A model generated the notes under the pieces. It was not told the origin of the DNA. It did not search any database and saw only the letters and a list, made by a program, of their open reading frames with translations. Below are positions 34,252 to 43,241 of a stretch of DNA of 64,000 nt, piece after piece. This stretch comes from Planctomycetota bacterium (GTDB taxonomy: Bacteria > Planctomycetota > Phycisphaerae > Phycisphaerales > Phycisphaeraceae): contig CP066225.1 in the NCBI GenBank assembly GCA_016350165.1, positions 3,348,001 to 3,412,000 of the forward strand. The letters run 5' to 3'. Positions within the stretch are counted from its first letter, which is position 1, and each line of letters begins with the position of its first letter. Made by a program: the position numbers and the translations under genes.

Positions 34252-36060
34252 ATGCACACAATGAAGATTTTACTCGTTCTGGTCACGCTATTGATTGTTG
34301 GTAGCAGTGTTAATGGGCAAACGTTTTATACGGTGACGGCACCTGAGACAGATACGACGAAGATGTCGCTTCCTGAGCCTGAAGATGAACTTGTTGTGAA
34401 TCATCGAGCGATTACACGTTATGAGAAATGGCGAGTGGAGCCGGGCGATACGAATGCGGTGTGGCTGCGTTTTACGGATGACTCGATTGTTTACAACATC
34501 GGCAAGCAATCGTGCAGATCGGCTTGGGCGAAAAAACTGTCGCATGAGATTGACATTGAGCGGTATCCGATTTTGACGTTCACGTATCGCACGAATACGA
34601 AGGCTGTGTCGAAGTATTGGGCGTTGTGGGGCGATGTTGTTGGTGAAGATGATCCTAAGAATGGATTGTATATGGTCCATGTGAATGATCTGATTCCTGA
34701 TAATCAGAAGCATACGATCACGATGGACCTGCGGAAGATCAAGCGGAAGGTATCAATTGACAGATTGGCGATTGCGTATCGATCGACGTCACATGAATTG
34801 CCAGCGGAGTTGGAGATTTTTGAGATCAAGTTTAGTGCTGTGAATGATGCGAAGGCGCCGCCTGTGTATCGTCGTGGTGAGCCTTGCACGTTCCTTGTGA
34901 CGGATGAACAGGGGCAGCCGATTGAGGGCGCGTTTGTTGCATTGTCTCAGGATATTTTGAACTTACAGACGGCTGGTCATACGGGTGTTGATGGTATGGT
35001 GACGTTGCAGCCTTATGAGATTGATAGCAGTAGCATGACGGGCATGATTACGCATCCGGGTATGTTTAAGATGCCGATTCATTCGCTGCGAAGTGCGCCA
35101 ATGTATAAGCATTATGATCGCACGATTTATCCTGTCACGATGTTTGAATTGGCTGATTTTAAAGGTCGAGTGAATGATATGGCATCGCGTCCGATTGCGA
35201 ATACTTCAATTCAGATGGATGTGCTTTTTAATAAGACGGTGTTTCATATGCCGGGCGTTCGTAGTTCGTGGCGTTTTGTAACGCACACTGATGAAAAGGG
35301 GAAATTTAGTTACCCGTTGCCAAAGAATTTGGTGAAGCGCATTAGTATTGAAATTGATCATAATGATTTTGAGCCATTGCCGTTGTCGCATAATGCTCAA
35401 AATCAACTGAGGTCAGGCGATTATTTGGTGACGTTGTTGCCAAAGAAACACATTACGGGTTTTGTGTTGGATGCGAATACGCATGAGCCGATTTCCGGCG
35501 CGAGATTGGTGAGACAAAATACTTGCCATACATATAAACCGACTGATTTCTCGGATGAAAATGGTTATTTCTCATTCCCACTATCATCGAAGAGTAGTTC
35601 GGATCAGACAGATCATGATATTGTTGTAACGCATCCTACTCGTGGTACAAGTACGGTTAAGTTTAATGCTCCGAGTAAGGACGAAAAGTTAGCATCGTTT
35701 AATCCAAGGCCAATACGGATTTATTTGAATCCTGAATATCAGGTTGGTGCAGCACCGCCGAGTCATTTGTATGTGAGTGGTGAGGTTGTCGATTTTGAAA
35801 CGCAGAAGCCGATTAAAAATTTCACGATTAAGGTTGGTTTGATTCCACCGGGTAAGGAAACGGTTTATTTCCAGAGTAATCGTAAATCATCGCAATCAAA
35901 AAATGGAAATACGTTCCGCGTGAATTTAAATAATCCTTCGCAGCCACAGGTTTTGGTGATTCGTGCGAAGGGGTATATGCCTTACACGACGACGCCTTTG
36001 TCGTTTGCAAATAATGAGTCATCATCTCCGAAGTTGAAGATTGAGATGATTAAAGATTAA
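34252..36060 (+). CDS. Secreted protein with carboxypeptidase-regulatory-like domains
   Basis: A 602-residue exported protein. A signal peptide (MKILLVLVTLLIVGSSVNG, cleavage before QTF) is followed by an N-terminal carbohydrate-binding-like beta domain (about 60-200, with YRTNTKAVSKYWALWGD) and then repeated CarboxypepD_reg/Ig-like units, for example CTFLVTDEQGQPIEGAFVAL, ITGFVLDANTHEPISGARLV and VSGEVVDFETQKPIKNFTI. Such repeats form beta sandwiches on extracellular proteins. Function unknown; perhaps a cell-surface glycan-interacting protein. It is followed by a terminator (36092-36121). G+T-rich coding strand. Confidence 0.72.
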   Translation: MHTMKILLVLVTLLIVGSSVNGQTFYTVTAPETDTTKMSLPEPEDELVVNHRAITRYEKWRVEPGDTNAVWLRFTDDSIVYNIGKQSCRSAWAKKLSHEIDIERYPILTFTYRTNTKAVSKYWALWGDVVGEDDPKNGLYMVHVNDLIPDNQKHTITMDLRKIKRKVSIDRLAIAYRSTSHELPAELEIFEIKFSAVNDAKAPPVYRRGEPCTFLVTDEQGQPIEGAFVALSQDILNLQTAGHTGVDGMVTLQPYEIDSSSMTGMITHPGMFKMPIHSLRSAPMYKHYDRTIYPVTMFELADFKGRVNDMASRPIANTSIQMDVLFNKTVFHMPGVRSSWRFVTHTDEKGKFSYPLPKNLVKRISIEIDHNDFEPLPLSHNAQNQLRSGDYLVTLLPKKHITGFVLDANTHEPISGARLVRQNTCHTYKPTDFSDENGYFSFPLSSKSSSDQTDHDIVVTHPTRGTSTVKFNAPSKDEKLASFNPRPIRIYLNPEYQVGAAPPSHLYVSGEVVDFETQKPIKNFTIKVGLIPPGKETVYFQSNRKSSQSKNGNTFRVNLNNPSQPQVLVIRAKGYMPYTTTPLSFANNESSSPKLKIEMIKD

Positions 36061-36091
36061 AGTCAAAGCGAAAAAGCCCTCTCTCAGGCTT

Positions 36092-36121
36092 CCCTGTGGC
36101 GTTTGTTACAGGGTTTTTTTA
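36092..36121 (+). terminator. Rho-independent terminator
   Basis: CCCTGT (36092-36097) pairs with ACAGGG (36108-36113), followed by a T-run to about 36120. It closes the secreted-protein transcript. Confidence 0.85.
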
Positions 36122-36152
36122 TGCTCGGAAATAAGTGGTTATAATCTGAGGC

Positions 36153-36473
36153 ATGATTATTCCTCCGAACAAATTGTCTGCAGATGCACTTGCTGGTTTG
36201 ATTGAAGAGTATGTCACACGTGATGGTACAAATCTTGCTGAGATGGGTAGTAAGGCAGATATGATCCGTCGTGCAGTTGAAAGCAAGCGATTGTTGGTTG
36301 TGTTTGACGAACAGTCAGAATCGGTAAATCTGATGACGCCTGAGGATTATCAGAAGGCTGAGCTTGCCGCAGAACAAGCGGCAGAGCAGGGGGATGATGT
36401 GACGTATTGCGAAGATTATTCAGAGGCAGAGCAGGAATGGGTAGATCAGCGATACGACGATGATGAATGTTGA
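36153..36473 (+). CDS. YheU-family (UPF0270) protein with acidic tail
   Basis: A 106-residue protein. The first 70 residues match the YheU/UPF0270 pattern: MIIPPNKLSADALAGLIEEY, then VTRDGTNLAEM, and RLLVVFDEQSESVNLM. E. coli YheU is about 72 residues, so this one has an added C-terminal tail that is strongly acidic with many E/D and a predicted helix. The function of YheU is unknown. It sits alone after a terminator, 32 bp beyond its end, and is convergent with the lipoprotein gene at 36532. Confidence 0.75.
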   Translation: MIIPPNKLSADALAGLIEEYVTRDGTNLAEMGSKADMIRRAVESKRLLVVFDEQSESVNLMTPEDYQKAELAAEQAAEQGDDVTYCEDYSEAEQEWVDQRYDDDEC

Positions 36474-36531
36474 ATGAATAAGAATGCTGATTGAATAGAT
36501 AGCGTTTTTATATGTATTGTCTAATCGTATG

Positions 36532-37014
36532 TTAGTCTTTTTTATTAAGCTCATTGGTGACGAGAGATTTATCCGGTTCATGAGTGATGCGGTTGATATT
36601 TTCAGAGATGTAGTGTTTAGTGTTTTTATGGAAATCGCGATGTCGGATGAGTGAACGAAGTGCGATGGCCTGCATGTGTGGATCTTTGAGACTAAAAGCG
36701 GTTTTAGCGTATTCGTGCTGTACGTTTTTGCTGAGTCGTTTCTGTTGGGTGATATCGAGCAGAGCACTGGCTTGATCAGTTGTGCTATTCATATCGGATA
36801 TGGTTTTAATTTTCTGGAGTATTCGCTCATCATCTTGACTTGAGATAATGACTGCAACACCTGCAGTTAAAGTGTTGCCATATTCAGTGCCCCACACAGG
36901 ATCGCTTTCAGGTTCGGAAATGACGTAGGAAGTCGTTTCACAGCCGAGTGTTGTGAAGAGGCTGATGATGAGAATGAGTAAGTATGTCAGATTGATTTTG
37001 GATTGCAGTTTCAT
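36532..37014 (-). CDS. Lipoprotein of unknown function
   Basis: A 160-residue exported lipoprotein: signal MKLQSKINLTYLLILIISLF ends in the lipobox TTLGC. The mature part has a short linker with SEPESDPVWGTEYG and then amphipathic helices (ILQKIKTISDMN, DITQQKRLSKNVQ, ALRSLIRHRDFHKN), probably an alpha-helical repeat. No family recognised. It converges on the YheU-family gene and its start is about 240 bp from the divergent alcohol dehydrogenase gene. Confidence 0.62.
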   Translation of the reverse strand: MKLQSKINLTYLLILIISLFTTLGCETTSYVISEPESDPVWGTEYGNTLTAGVAVIISSQDDERILQKIKTISDMNSTTDQASALLDITQQKRLSKNVQHEYAKTAFSLKDPHMQAIALRSLIRHRDFHKNTKHYISENINRITHEPDKSLVTNELNKKD

Positions 37015-37254
37015 GAATCTGATCCTTGATTGGTGGCAAGTATGAAGCCGATAATGTTGGTTGGCCTAGTGCCTGTCGGCTGGAGTGATGGAAAACACTG
37101 CCTTAAACGACATTTTCTCTTTTTACCTGAAAAGTTGGTGTTTGTGCAGTCTTTTTCGTGAAAAGAGAGTGATAAATCACGCCCGATTCTACCTAGAATC
37201 AACCCAGCTTGACGATGATCACACAGACAACAACTTCGTTTAATGGAGTTAACG

Positions 37255-38268
37255 ATGCAGGAATACAACGCATATGCAGCTTATGAGCAGGGAGCGGCCC
37301 TGAAGCCATTTTCATATGACCCAGGATCGCTTGGGCCTGACGATGTGGAGATCAAGGTGACACATTGTGGTCTATGTCATTCTGACTTGGCGATGATTGA
37401 TAACGATTGGGGGAACGCAAAGTATCCGCTCGTACCTGGTCATGAGGTGATTGGCATCGTCACGCAGATGGGGCCTGATGTCGATAATCTTGATTATGGT
37501 GATGTTGTCGGACTCGGTTGGCAGTGCGGCTCGTGCATGGATTGTGAATGGTGTGAGTTTGGTGATCACAATTTATGTTCTGATGCGGAAGATACGATCG
37601 TCGGGCATCATGGTGGTTTTGCAGACTATGTACGTACGCATAAACGTTTTGCGATACGAGTACCCAAGCAATTGAAACCAGTTAATGCTGCACCACTACT
37701 TTGTGCAGGCATAACAGTTTTTAATCCATTTGTGCAGAATAACATCACAGCAATGGATCGGGTTGGTGTTGTGGGTATAGGTGGCTTGGGTCATATCGCG
37801 CTTCAGTTTGCTCATGCGTTTGGTTGTCATACGACTGCGTTCTCTTCTAATTTGAGTAAAGAAACAGAAGCAAAATCATTGGGTGCAGTCGAGTTTGTCA
37901 ATACTTCTGATGAACATCAACTCAAACAAGCAACTCGCTCATGCGACTTTATAATTGTGACAGCTAATGCCGATTTGCCATGGAGTGAATATGTTCGATT
38001 GCTCAGGCCAAAGGGGAATATGTGTTTTGTTGGCATACCTCCTTCACCAATTACGTTACATGCATTTGATTTGATTGTAGGCCAGAAAGCTGTTTCAGGA
38101 TCGCCTATTGGTTCGCCGACGACGATTGAGCGGATGTTTGATTTTGCTGCATTAAATCACATTAAAGCAGTAACGGAAACATTTGCATTTGAGGATGTTA
38201 ATCAGGCAATTAATAAGCTTAAAAGTGGACAGGTTCGCTATCGTGCGGTGTTAACCAATGAAAAATAG
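37255..38268 (+). CDS. Zinc-dependent alcohol dehydrogenase (YahK/cinnamyl type)
   Basis: A 337-residue NAD(P)-dependent medium-chain alcohol dehydrogenase. The start at 37255 has GGAG at 6 nt spacing; an ATG four codons earlier is less likely. Catalytic zinc ligands: C38 (in VTHCGLCHSD) and H63-E64 (PGHEVIG). The structural zinc site C94-x2-C97-x2-C100-x7-C108 is complete. The Rossmann turn is GVVGIGGLGHIALQF. The pattern fits the YahK-like aldehyde reductase group, which reduces medium aldehydes or cinnamyl-type substrates. It stands alone, divergent from the lipoprotein gene. Confidence 0.88.
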   Translation: MQEYNAYAAYEQGAALKPFSYDPGSLGPDDVEIKVTHCGLCHSDLAMIDNDWGNAKYPLVPGHEVIGIVTQMGPDVDNLDYGDVVGLGWQCGSCMDCEWCEFGDHNLCSDAEDTIVGHHGGFADYVRTHKRFAIRVPKQLKPVNAAPLLCAGITVFNPFVQNNITAMDRVGVVGIGGLGHIALQFAHAFGCHTTAFSSNLSKETEAKSLGAVEFVNTSDEHQLKQATRSCDFIIVTANADLPWSEYVRLLRPKGNMCFVGIPPSPITLHAFDLIVGQKAVSGSPIGSPTTIERMFDFAALNHIKAVTETFAFEDVNQAINKLKSGQVRYRAVLTNEK

Positions 38269-38409
38269 ACTAATCGCAGGATAGATTAAGATTGCCATCA
38301 ACGAATTGGTGTGATCGTGATACTAAAAATCATGCGCAATCCGAATAAAGCCAATCTATAATGAGTTAGGTAGAGGAACTCGAAAGTAACGACGCATATA
38401 ACAATCCTT

Positions 38410-39813
38410 ATGAATCAGCACTTTGATCAATCTCAGCCGAAACGTATACGCGACATGATCGAAATGGTCCATGCATTGTCCAATGCACAAACGCCTGATG
38501 AGGTGTTAGCTGTTTTTTCAAAACGTCGTGTGGAGGATACATTCGATCGTTCGGGGTATATTTCTCTTTCTACACGCAATCTTTCTAAGGGGCATTTTCG
38601 TATCACACGATTTTTGACTGCTGATGACTGGAATCAGATTCAATCAATGCCGCCTTGGAAGGAGTCATCCGATCTGCCGATTCATAACACTGGCTTTTTT
38701 GCAGATTTAGTCTCTAATGAGCAGCCAGTGGTATATACCAATCTTGATATCATCAACGATCCTGTTTTTGCAGATATACTTGCGCCTTACAAATCACTCA
38801 TTGCGGTGCCGTTGTATGAGCATGGCAAGATCAATAACTGGGCTATCGAAATCTCCCAAGCTCCTTCTGTATACGATGAAGATTCACTTGAGGATATGTT
38901 GCTAAAAGCTAATCTGGTTGGTGGTACGGTTCGTCACGTTATTACAACCCGGAAGCTGCAACGAGCTAACCATGAGATAGAAATGGAAGTCAAGCGTATT
39001 GCCGATATTCAACGCGCTTTGCTGCCTGCTTCATTACCTGATTTGCCAGATATTAAATTTGCAGTCAGCTATGAAACGTTCGATCATGCAGGCGGCGACA
39101 TGTACTTCTTTCATTCACTTGCCGATGGTCGGCTTGCGATCATGATCGGAGATGTTGCAGGACATGGACCCGCTGCGGCAGTTGTTATGGCGATGGTTGA
39201 AACACTCGTTTCAGCATATCCACAGGAAACAATCACTGCTGGGGAGATGTTATCATTCTTAAATGATCAACTTTGCAGTAAACATATTCAAAATACATTT
39301 GTGACAGCTTTTTATGCGATTTATGATCCGATTCAAAAAACTCTTCGATTTTCACGAGCAGGACATCCACCGCCTCTGTTACGTTCAATCGGACAGCCTG
39401 TTGAATACTGCATACTCAATCAAGAAATAGAAGAGGGACAGATCTCTATTCAGTCACTGCATCCCCCGCAATCATTTCCACCCAAAGATAATATAATCGT
39501 GCAGCAATTAGATCACGCAGGAGGTTTGCCGCTTGGTCTCTTCCCGCACAAGATTTATGAGGAAGCTGTCATACGTCTGCATCCTGGTCAGACGATTGCA
39601 TTTTACACCGATGGAATAACCGACACACGCAACCCTGATGGTTCTTTCTTTGGCGTCAGTGGTATACAGCAAGCACTTCATGAATGTTCAGGCGAAACCG
39701 AATGTGCTGTTTCAACCATCATGCAGCATGTACGAGATTTCGAATCAGGTGCAAGGCCAACCGACGATCAAACTTTGGTTGTGATGCGTCTTGGGCCAGA
39801 TGACGCAGATTAA
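38410..39813 (+). CDS. GAF plus SpoIIE/RsbU-type PP2C phosphatase
   Basis: A 467-residue regulator. N-terminal GAF-like sensor domain (about 10-185), a coiled-coil linker with ANHEIEMEVKRIADIQRALLP, and a PP2C-like SpoIIE phosphatase domain (about 210-465). Metal-binding aspartates are seen in GGDMYFFH and MIGDVAGHGPAAAVVMAMVE, and in FYTDGITDT and the final TDDQTLVV. Such proteins dephosphorylate anti-sigma antagonist proteins in partner-switching cascades; partners are not in this window. A second protein of the same type lies at 41293 on the other strand. About 140 bp separates it from the alcohol dehydrogenase upstream. Confidence 0.85.
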   Translation: MNQHFDQSQPKRIRDMIEMVHALSNAQTPDEVLAVFSKRRVEDTFDRSGYISLSTRNLSKGHFRITRFLTADDWNQIQSMPPWKESSDLPIHNTGFFADLVSNEQPVVYTNLDIINDPVFADILAPYKSLIAVPLYEHGKINNWAIEISQAPSVYDEDSLEDMLLKANLVGGTVRHVITTRKLQRANHEIEMEVKRIADIQRALLPASLPDLPDIKFAVSYETFDHAGGDMYFFHSLADGRLAIMIGDVAGHGPAAAVVMAMVETLVSAYPQETITAGEMLSFLNDQLCSKHIQNTFVTAFYAIYDPIQKTLRFSRAGHPPPLLRSIGQPVEYCILNQEIEEGQISIQSLHPPQSFPPKDNIIVQQLDHAGGLPLGLFPHKIYEEAVIRLHPGQTIAFYTDGITDTRNPDGSFFGVSGIQQALHECSGETECAVSTIMQHVRDFESGARPTDDQTLVVMRLGPDDAD

Positions 39814-39942
39814 CATCATTCTTACAAGGCACATACGTGACTAACATTCCGCAATGCGCATGATTTTGTGGAGATTGCTATCATATCGGCTTACCCAATG
39901 TACTACTCCTTGCCTGCTATGTGCATGAAAGGTTTTTGATCC

Positions 39943-40767
39943 ATGCCGCAACCGATCCTCTACGAAACGCACACGCATACGACACTATGTAAACATGCAG
40001 ACGGTTCAATCTCCGATTATGCCGATCATGCAATTGCGCGTAACTTGGCCGGTCTCACTGTGACATGCCACAACCCTTTGCCGGACAATCTTTCGATTGC
40101 CGTTCGTATGCGCGAAGATCAGCTCCCTGAATACCTTAAGCTCGTCGCAGATGCAAAAGCAAAATATGCAAACAAACTCGATGTTTTAACAGGCATGGAA
40201 TTCGATTTTGCTCCTGAATTTATTCCTTACCTGCAAAATCAAATCGAGTCGACGAAGTTCGATTACTGCTTAGGTTCCATTCATCCGCAAACAGACTATT
40301 ACATGGATAGATACCATTCTGATGACCCGTTTGAGAATCAGAAAATTTATTTTGATATGATTGCAAAGGTTGCAGAATCCAAACTATTTGACTGCGTTTC
40401 GCATCCAGACTTGATTAAGATCTTTACTAAAAAGCACTGGAATTACGAAGCAATTGAACCTGTAATTATCGATATGCTCGATCGTGTTGCAGTCACAAAC
40501 GTTGCAATGGAATTAAATACTTCAGGTGAAATAAAGTCGTTCCCAGAATTTAATCCGTCAACCCGTATTCTTGAAAAAATGTTCAAGCGCAGCATTCCAG
40601 TAGTCATCGGCTCTGATTCACATACACCAAAACGTGTCGCGGATCGTTGGGAAAAAGCACTCAACACGCTCGCATCAGTTGGCTACACTGAAATCAACTA
40701 CTTCAAAAATCGTGAACGTATCGCAGTACCAATTCAAAATGCACTCGCTTCATTGACGCCTGCATAA
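39943..40767 (+). CDS. PHP-domain phosphatase, histidinol-phosphatase-like
   Basis: A 274-residue PHP-fold metal-dependent phosphatase of the HisJ/HisK type. Metal-binding histidines are in YETHTHTTLCKHADG at the start, LTVTCHNPL, then GSIHPQ, CVSHPDLI and IGSDSHTP near the end, in the order expected. If it is histidinol-phosphatase it would remove phosphate from L-histidinol phosphate; the His operon is not here, so the role is uncertain and other PHP phosphatases fit. It is followed by a terminator (40791-40814) between it and the convergent parvulin gene. Confidence 0.8.
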   Translation: MPQPILYETHTHTTLCKHADGSISDYADHAIARNLAGLTVTCHNPLPDNLSIAVRMREDQLPEYLKLVADAKAKYANKLDVLTGMEFDFAPEFIPYLQNQIESTKFDYCLGSIHPQTDYYMDRYHSDDPFENQKIYFDMIAKVAESKLFDCVSHPDLIKIFTKKHWNYEAIEPVIIDMLDRVAVTNVAMELNTSGEIKSFPEFNPSTRILEKMFKRSIPVVIGSDSHTPKRVADRWEKALNTLASVGYTEINYFKNRERIAVPIQNALASLTPA

Positions 40768-40790
40768 AAGATCAAACGTACCCATTAAAA

Positions 40791-40818
40791 AACTCACCTG
40801 AAATCAGGTGAGTTTTTA
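40791..40818. terminator. Bidirectional Rho-independent terminator
   Basis: AACTCACCTG (40791-40800) pairs with CAGGTGAGTT (40805-40814) with an AAAT loop, with a T-run to the right and an A-run to the left. It can serve the PHP gene and the convergent parvulin gene at 40886. Confidence 0.88.
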
Positions 40819-40885
40819 TTTTATATTTGCAACTAAGTGGGGTGTTTAAAAGATCTCAATCACCAGCATCTTAGTCATACAGATT

Positions 40886-41173
40886 TTAGCCAATACGTTT
40901 TTCAACGATCAGCAGGTGGTAGCCGAACTGCGTCTTGACAGGTTCGCTGACTTGGCCGATTGGTAAATCACCAAATACAACTGCATCGAATTCAGGTACC
41001 ATATCGCCTTGGCCAAATTCACCGAGTGAGCCACCAGCACGACCTGAAGGGCACTGAGACTTCTGCTTCGCAACGTCTGCGAAAGAAGACACGCCGCCTT
41101 CGATTTCTTTTTTCAATTCCAAAGCTTCGTCTTCGGTTGAGACTAAAATATGACTTGCGACTGCACGTGCCAT
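40886..41173 (-). CDS. PpiC-type parvulin peptidyl-prolyl isomerase
   Basis: A 95-residue single-domain parvulin. The pattern matches PpiC: SHILVSTEDEALELKKEI, SFADVAKQKSQCPSGRAGG, SLGEFGQGDMVPEFDAVVF, and the terminal VKTQFGYHLLIVEKR. It catalyses cis-trans isomerisation before proline. No signal peptide, so cytoplasmic. It stands alone, convergent with the PHP gene. Gene name ppiC would fit by homology, but is not assigned because several parvulins share this size. Confidence 0.9.
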   Translation of the reverse strand: MARAVASHILVSTEDEALELKKEIEGGVSSFADVAKQKSQCPSGRAGGSLGEFGQGDMVPEFDAVVFGDLPIGQVSEPVKTQFGYHLLIVEKRIG

Positions 41174-41292
41174 GTTATGCTCCTAAATATGGATCATTCC
41201 TCGTTCCCGACTGCCACGCAGTCAGCAAATATACTCTACACATAATCATAAATTATGCACATTATTCTGGATTTTAGCCGCTATCCACAACG

Positions 41293-42582
41293 TTATCGAA
41301 ACTTCACACGCATTATCGAAACATCGTCCATAAACGTCTCGCTTCCCTGATATTTTTGCAGCTGATTGATTAGCGTGTCCAAATTATCGCCCTCTTTATC
41401 CCGATATTTTATCAGCATCTCATTGAACCGTTTGAGCCCAAGCAGTTCTCCGACGCCGTTCTGTTTGATCTCAAACGCGCCGTCACTGAACAGATACAAT
41501 TCTGCACCTTCTGAAATCTGTGAAGATTCTTCATAGGCATCAAATTGCTCAGCAGGCATCGCGCCAATCATAAAGTTCGGTTCACCCAATCCCTTCACGA
41601 ACTCTTCCCCTTGGCTCAGCAGAGAAGCAGGGTGATGGCCACCGCATGAGTGAAGTAGCGTTCGGTCAGTATCGTTGTATACACCATACCAAATCGTGAA
41701 AAATTTATTCTGATGTAATGACATCGGAAAGGCTCTATTCAACGATTCGATTACACTTTTTGGTTCACCAAATCGCGTACGTGGCAGCGTCTGATTTCGA
41801 ATCGTATTAAACACACTCGATGCTAACAGCGATGAACTCACACCATGTCCACACACATCAATTAAATACACAGCCGTTCGATGTCGATCAATCGCATGAT
41901 ATCCCAGTAAATCTCCACCTAAAACAGAGCTTGAAAGATATCGCCAATCAATCTCCAGAGGCCCACCGCTCGCAATCGGATCAGGTATCAATGACTGCAT
42001 ATAGGCAGAAGCATCATGCAATTCTTGCCGCAACTTACTTTGCATTCGCTCTAACTTACGCTTAGTTTCAATTAGTTCATGTTGTGTACCGATCAAATCT
42101 ACCATTCGTAGCTCATGTTCCGTCAATGCCACCAATTCTTTCATCAGCAAAATCACGCGCTCATCCAAATGTCGTGGCTGCTTGTCTGCTAAACATAATG
42201 TTCCAATATTATGACCACCCGGTCCCTTCAGAGGAAAGCCCGCATAAAATCGAATCATCGGTCTGCCCAGCACCAACGGATTATCACAAAACCGTTCATC
42301 CTTTGTTGCATCCTCTACAATCAAAGGCTCTTCCTGCAAAATTGTGTGACCGCAGAAAGACTCATCTCGTCCCGTCTGATTAAAAGATAGGCCACACTTG
42401 GCTTTAAGCCACTGCCGATCAGAATCGATCATCGCAATATAAGACATCGGCACGCCTGCCACGCCGCAAGCCAAATGCACAATCCCTTCATATCGCCTCT
42501 CACTTGGTGTGTCCAAAATCCGAAGCGCTCGCAAATCAGCGATACGTTCGACCTCGTCCCGCGGCAATACCGGTGCTACCAT
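41293..42582 (-). CDS. GAF plus SpoIIE/RsbU-type PP2C phosphatase (second copy)
   Basis: A 429-residue regulator from ATG 42582 (MVAPVLPRDEVERI), chosen because GGTGG precedes it; the open frame begins eight codons earlier. The N-terminal GAF domain (about 20-170) has the bacterial pattern LRALRILDTPSERRYEGIV, SFCGHTIL and FYAGFPL. A coiled-coil linker follows and then the SpoIIE phosphatase with GGDLLGYHAID, VYLIDVCGHGVSSSL and FSDGAFEI. Sensor ligand unknown. It differs from the 38410 protein in its N-terminal GAF, so the two probably respond to different signals. The coding sequence is C-rich on the + strand, unlike the earlier phosphatase. Confidence 0.85.
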   Translation of the reverse strand: MVAPVLPRDEVERIADLRALRILDTPSERRYEGIVHLACGVAGVPMSYIAMIDSDRQWLKAKCGLSFNQTGRDESFCGHTILQEEPLIVEDATKDERFCDNPLVLGRPMIRFYAGFPLKGPGGHNIGTLCLADKQPRHLDERVILLMKELVALTEHELRMVDLIGTQHELIETKRKLERMQSKLRQELHDASAYMQSLIPDPIASGGPLEIDWRYLSSSVLGGDLLGYHAIDRHRTAVYLIDVCGHGVSSSLLASSVFNTIRNQTLPRTRFGEPKSVIESLNRAFPMSLHQNKFFTIWYGVYNDTDRTLLHSCGGHHPASLLSQGEEFVKGLGEPNFMIGAMPAEQFDAYEESSQISEGAELYLFSDGAFEIKQNGVGELLGLKRFNEMLIKYRDKEGDNLDTLINQLQKYQGSETFMDDVSIMRVKFR

Positions 42583-42892
42583 TGCGTCGCCACCTTTTAT
42601 ACCCAATGTTGACTTAATCTAACCCGATACTCACCTTCATCAGGCTCGCACGGTTTTCCCTAATCGCAACACCCTCACTTCTTCAACCATCTTAGAACCC
42701 TCTTTCATTCCAATCCTTCTTCACTTTCCCGTTTAATTTACATCGACTCATTCCTCATGCCACTTCTGTTACCCTATCTCCGCTGCAATTCCCCATCCAC
42801 ACGCATATTTCTACCTAACCTCACCACTCGACTATCTCATCATTTCTCCATGCAAACGTGTTATCACGCCCAAAACATATTAAAATACTTCT

Positions 42893-43114
42893 ATGGATAC
42901 CGATAAACGAATCACAAACGTTGAAGAGAAGATCGCTTATCTCGAAAACACTGTTGCGGACCTAAATGAGGTCGTCACAACCCTCAACAATGAAGTGCAA
43001 AGTCTTCAGCGAGAAAACTCGCGCATGCACTCTCAACTCCTCGAACACCGCGAAGCGCTCTCGCAAATCTCACCTGCTCCTTCACTCGAAGATGAGAAAC
43101 CTCCTCACTATTAA
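42893..43114 (+). CDS. slyX: SlyX-family protein
   Basis: A 73-residue coiled-coil protein. It matches SlyX: ITNVEEKIAYLENTVADLNE, then VQSLQRENSRMHSQL and the conserved ending PPHY. SlyX is a small cytoplasmic protein of unknown function. It lies 128 bp before the diacylglycerol-kinase-like gene on the same strand. Confidence 0.87.
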   Translation: MDTDKRITNVEEKIAYLENTVADLNEVVTTLNNEVQSLQRENSRMHSQLLEHREALSQISPAPSLEDEKPPHY

Positions 43115-43241
43115 GCGCTTAGGATATATATCTTCACTGATAAACACACATAATCCACACAGCAGTGATCGTACATCCTGACATCTCACCTCGTCTGTTC
43201 CTTCCATTAACAGCTTTAAGCAATGGAACTGAGTACGCATT

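Noticed and set aside
37011-37268. An 85-codon - strand frame overlapping the alcohol dehydrogenase start
   Set aside because: Translation is rich in Cys, Arg and Ser without pattern, has no start signal and covers the promoter of the dehydrogenase.
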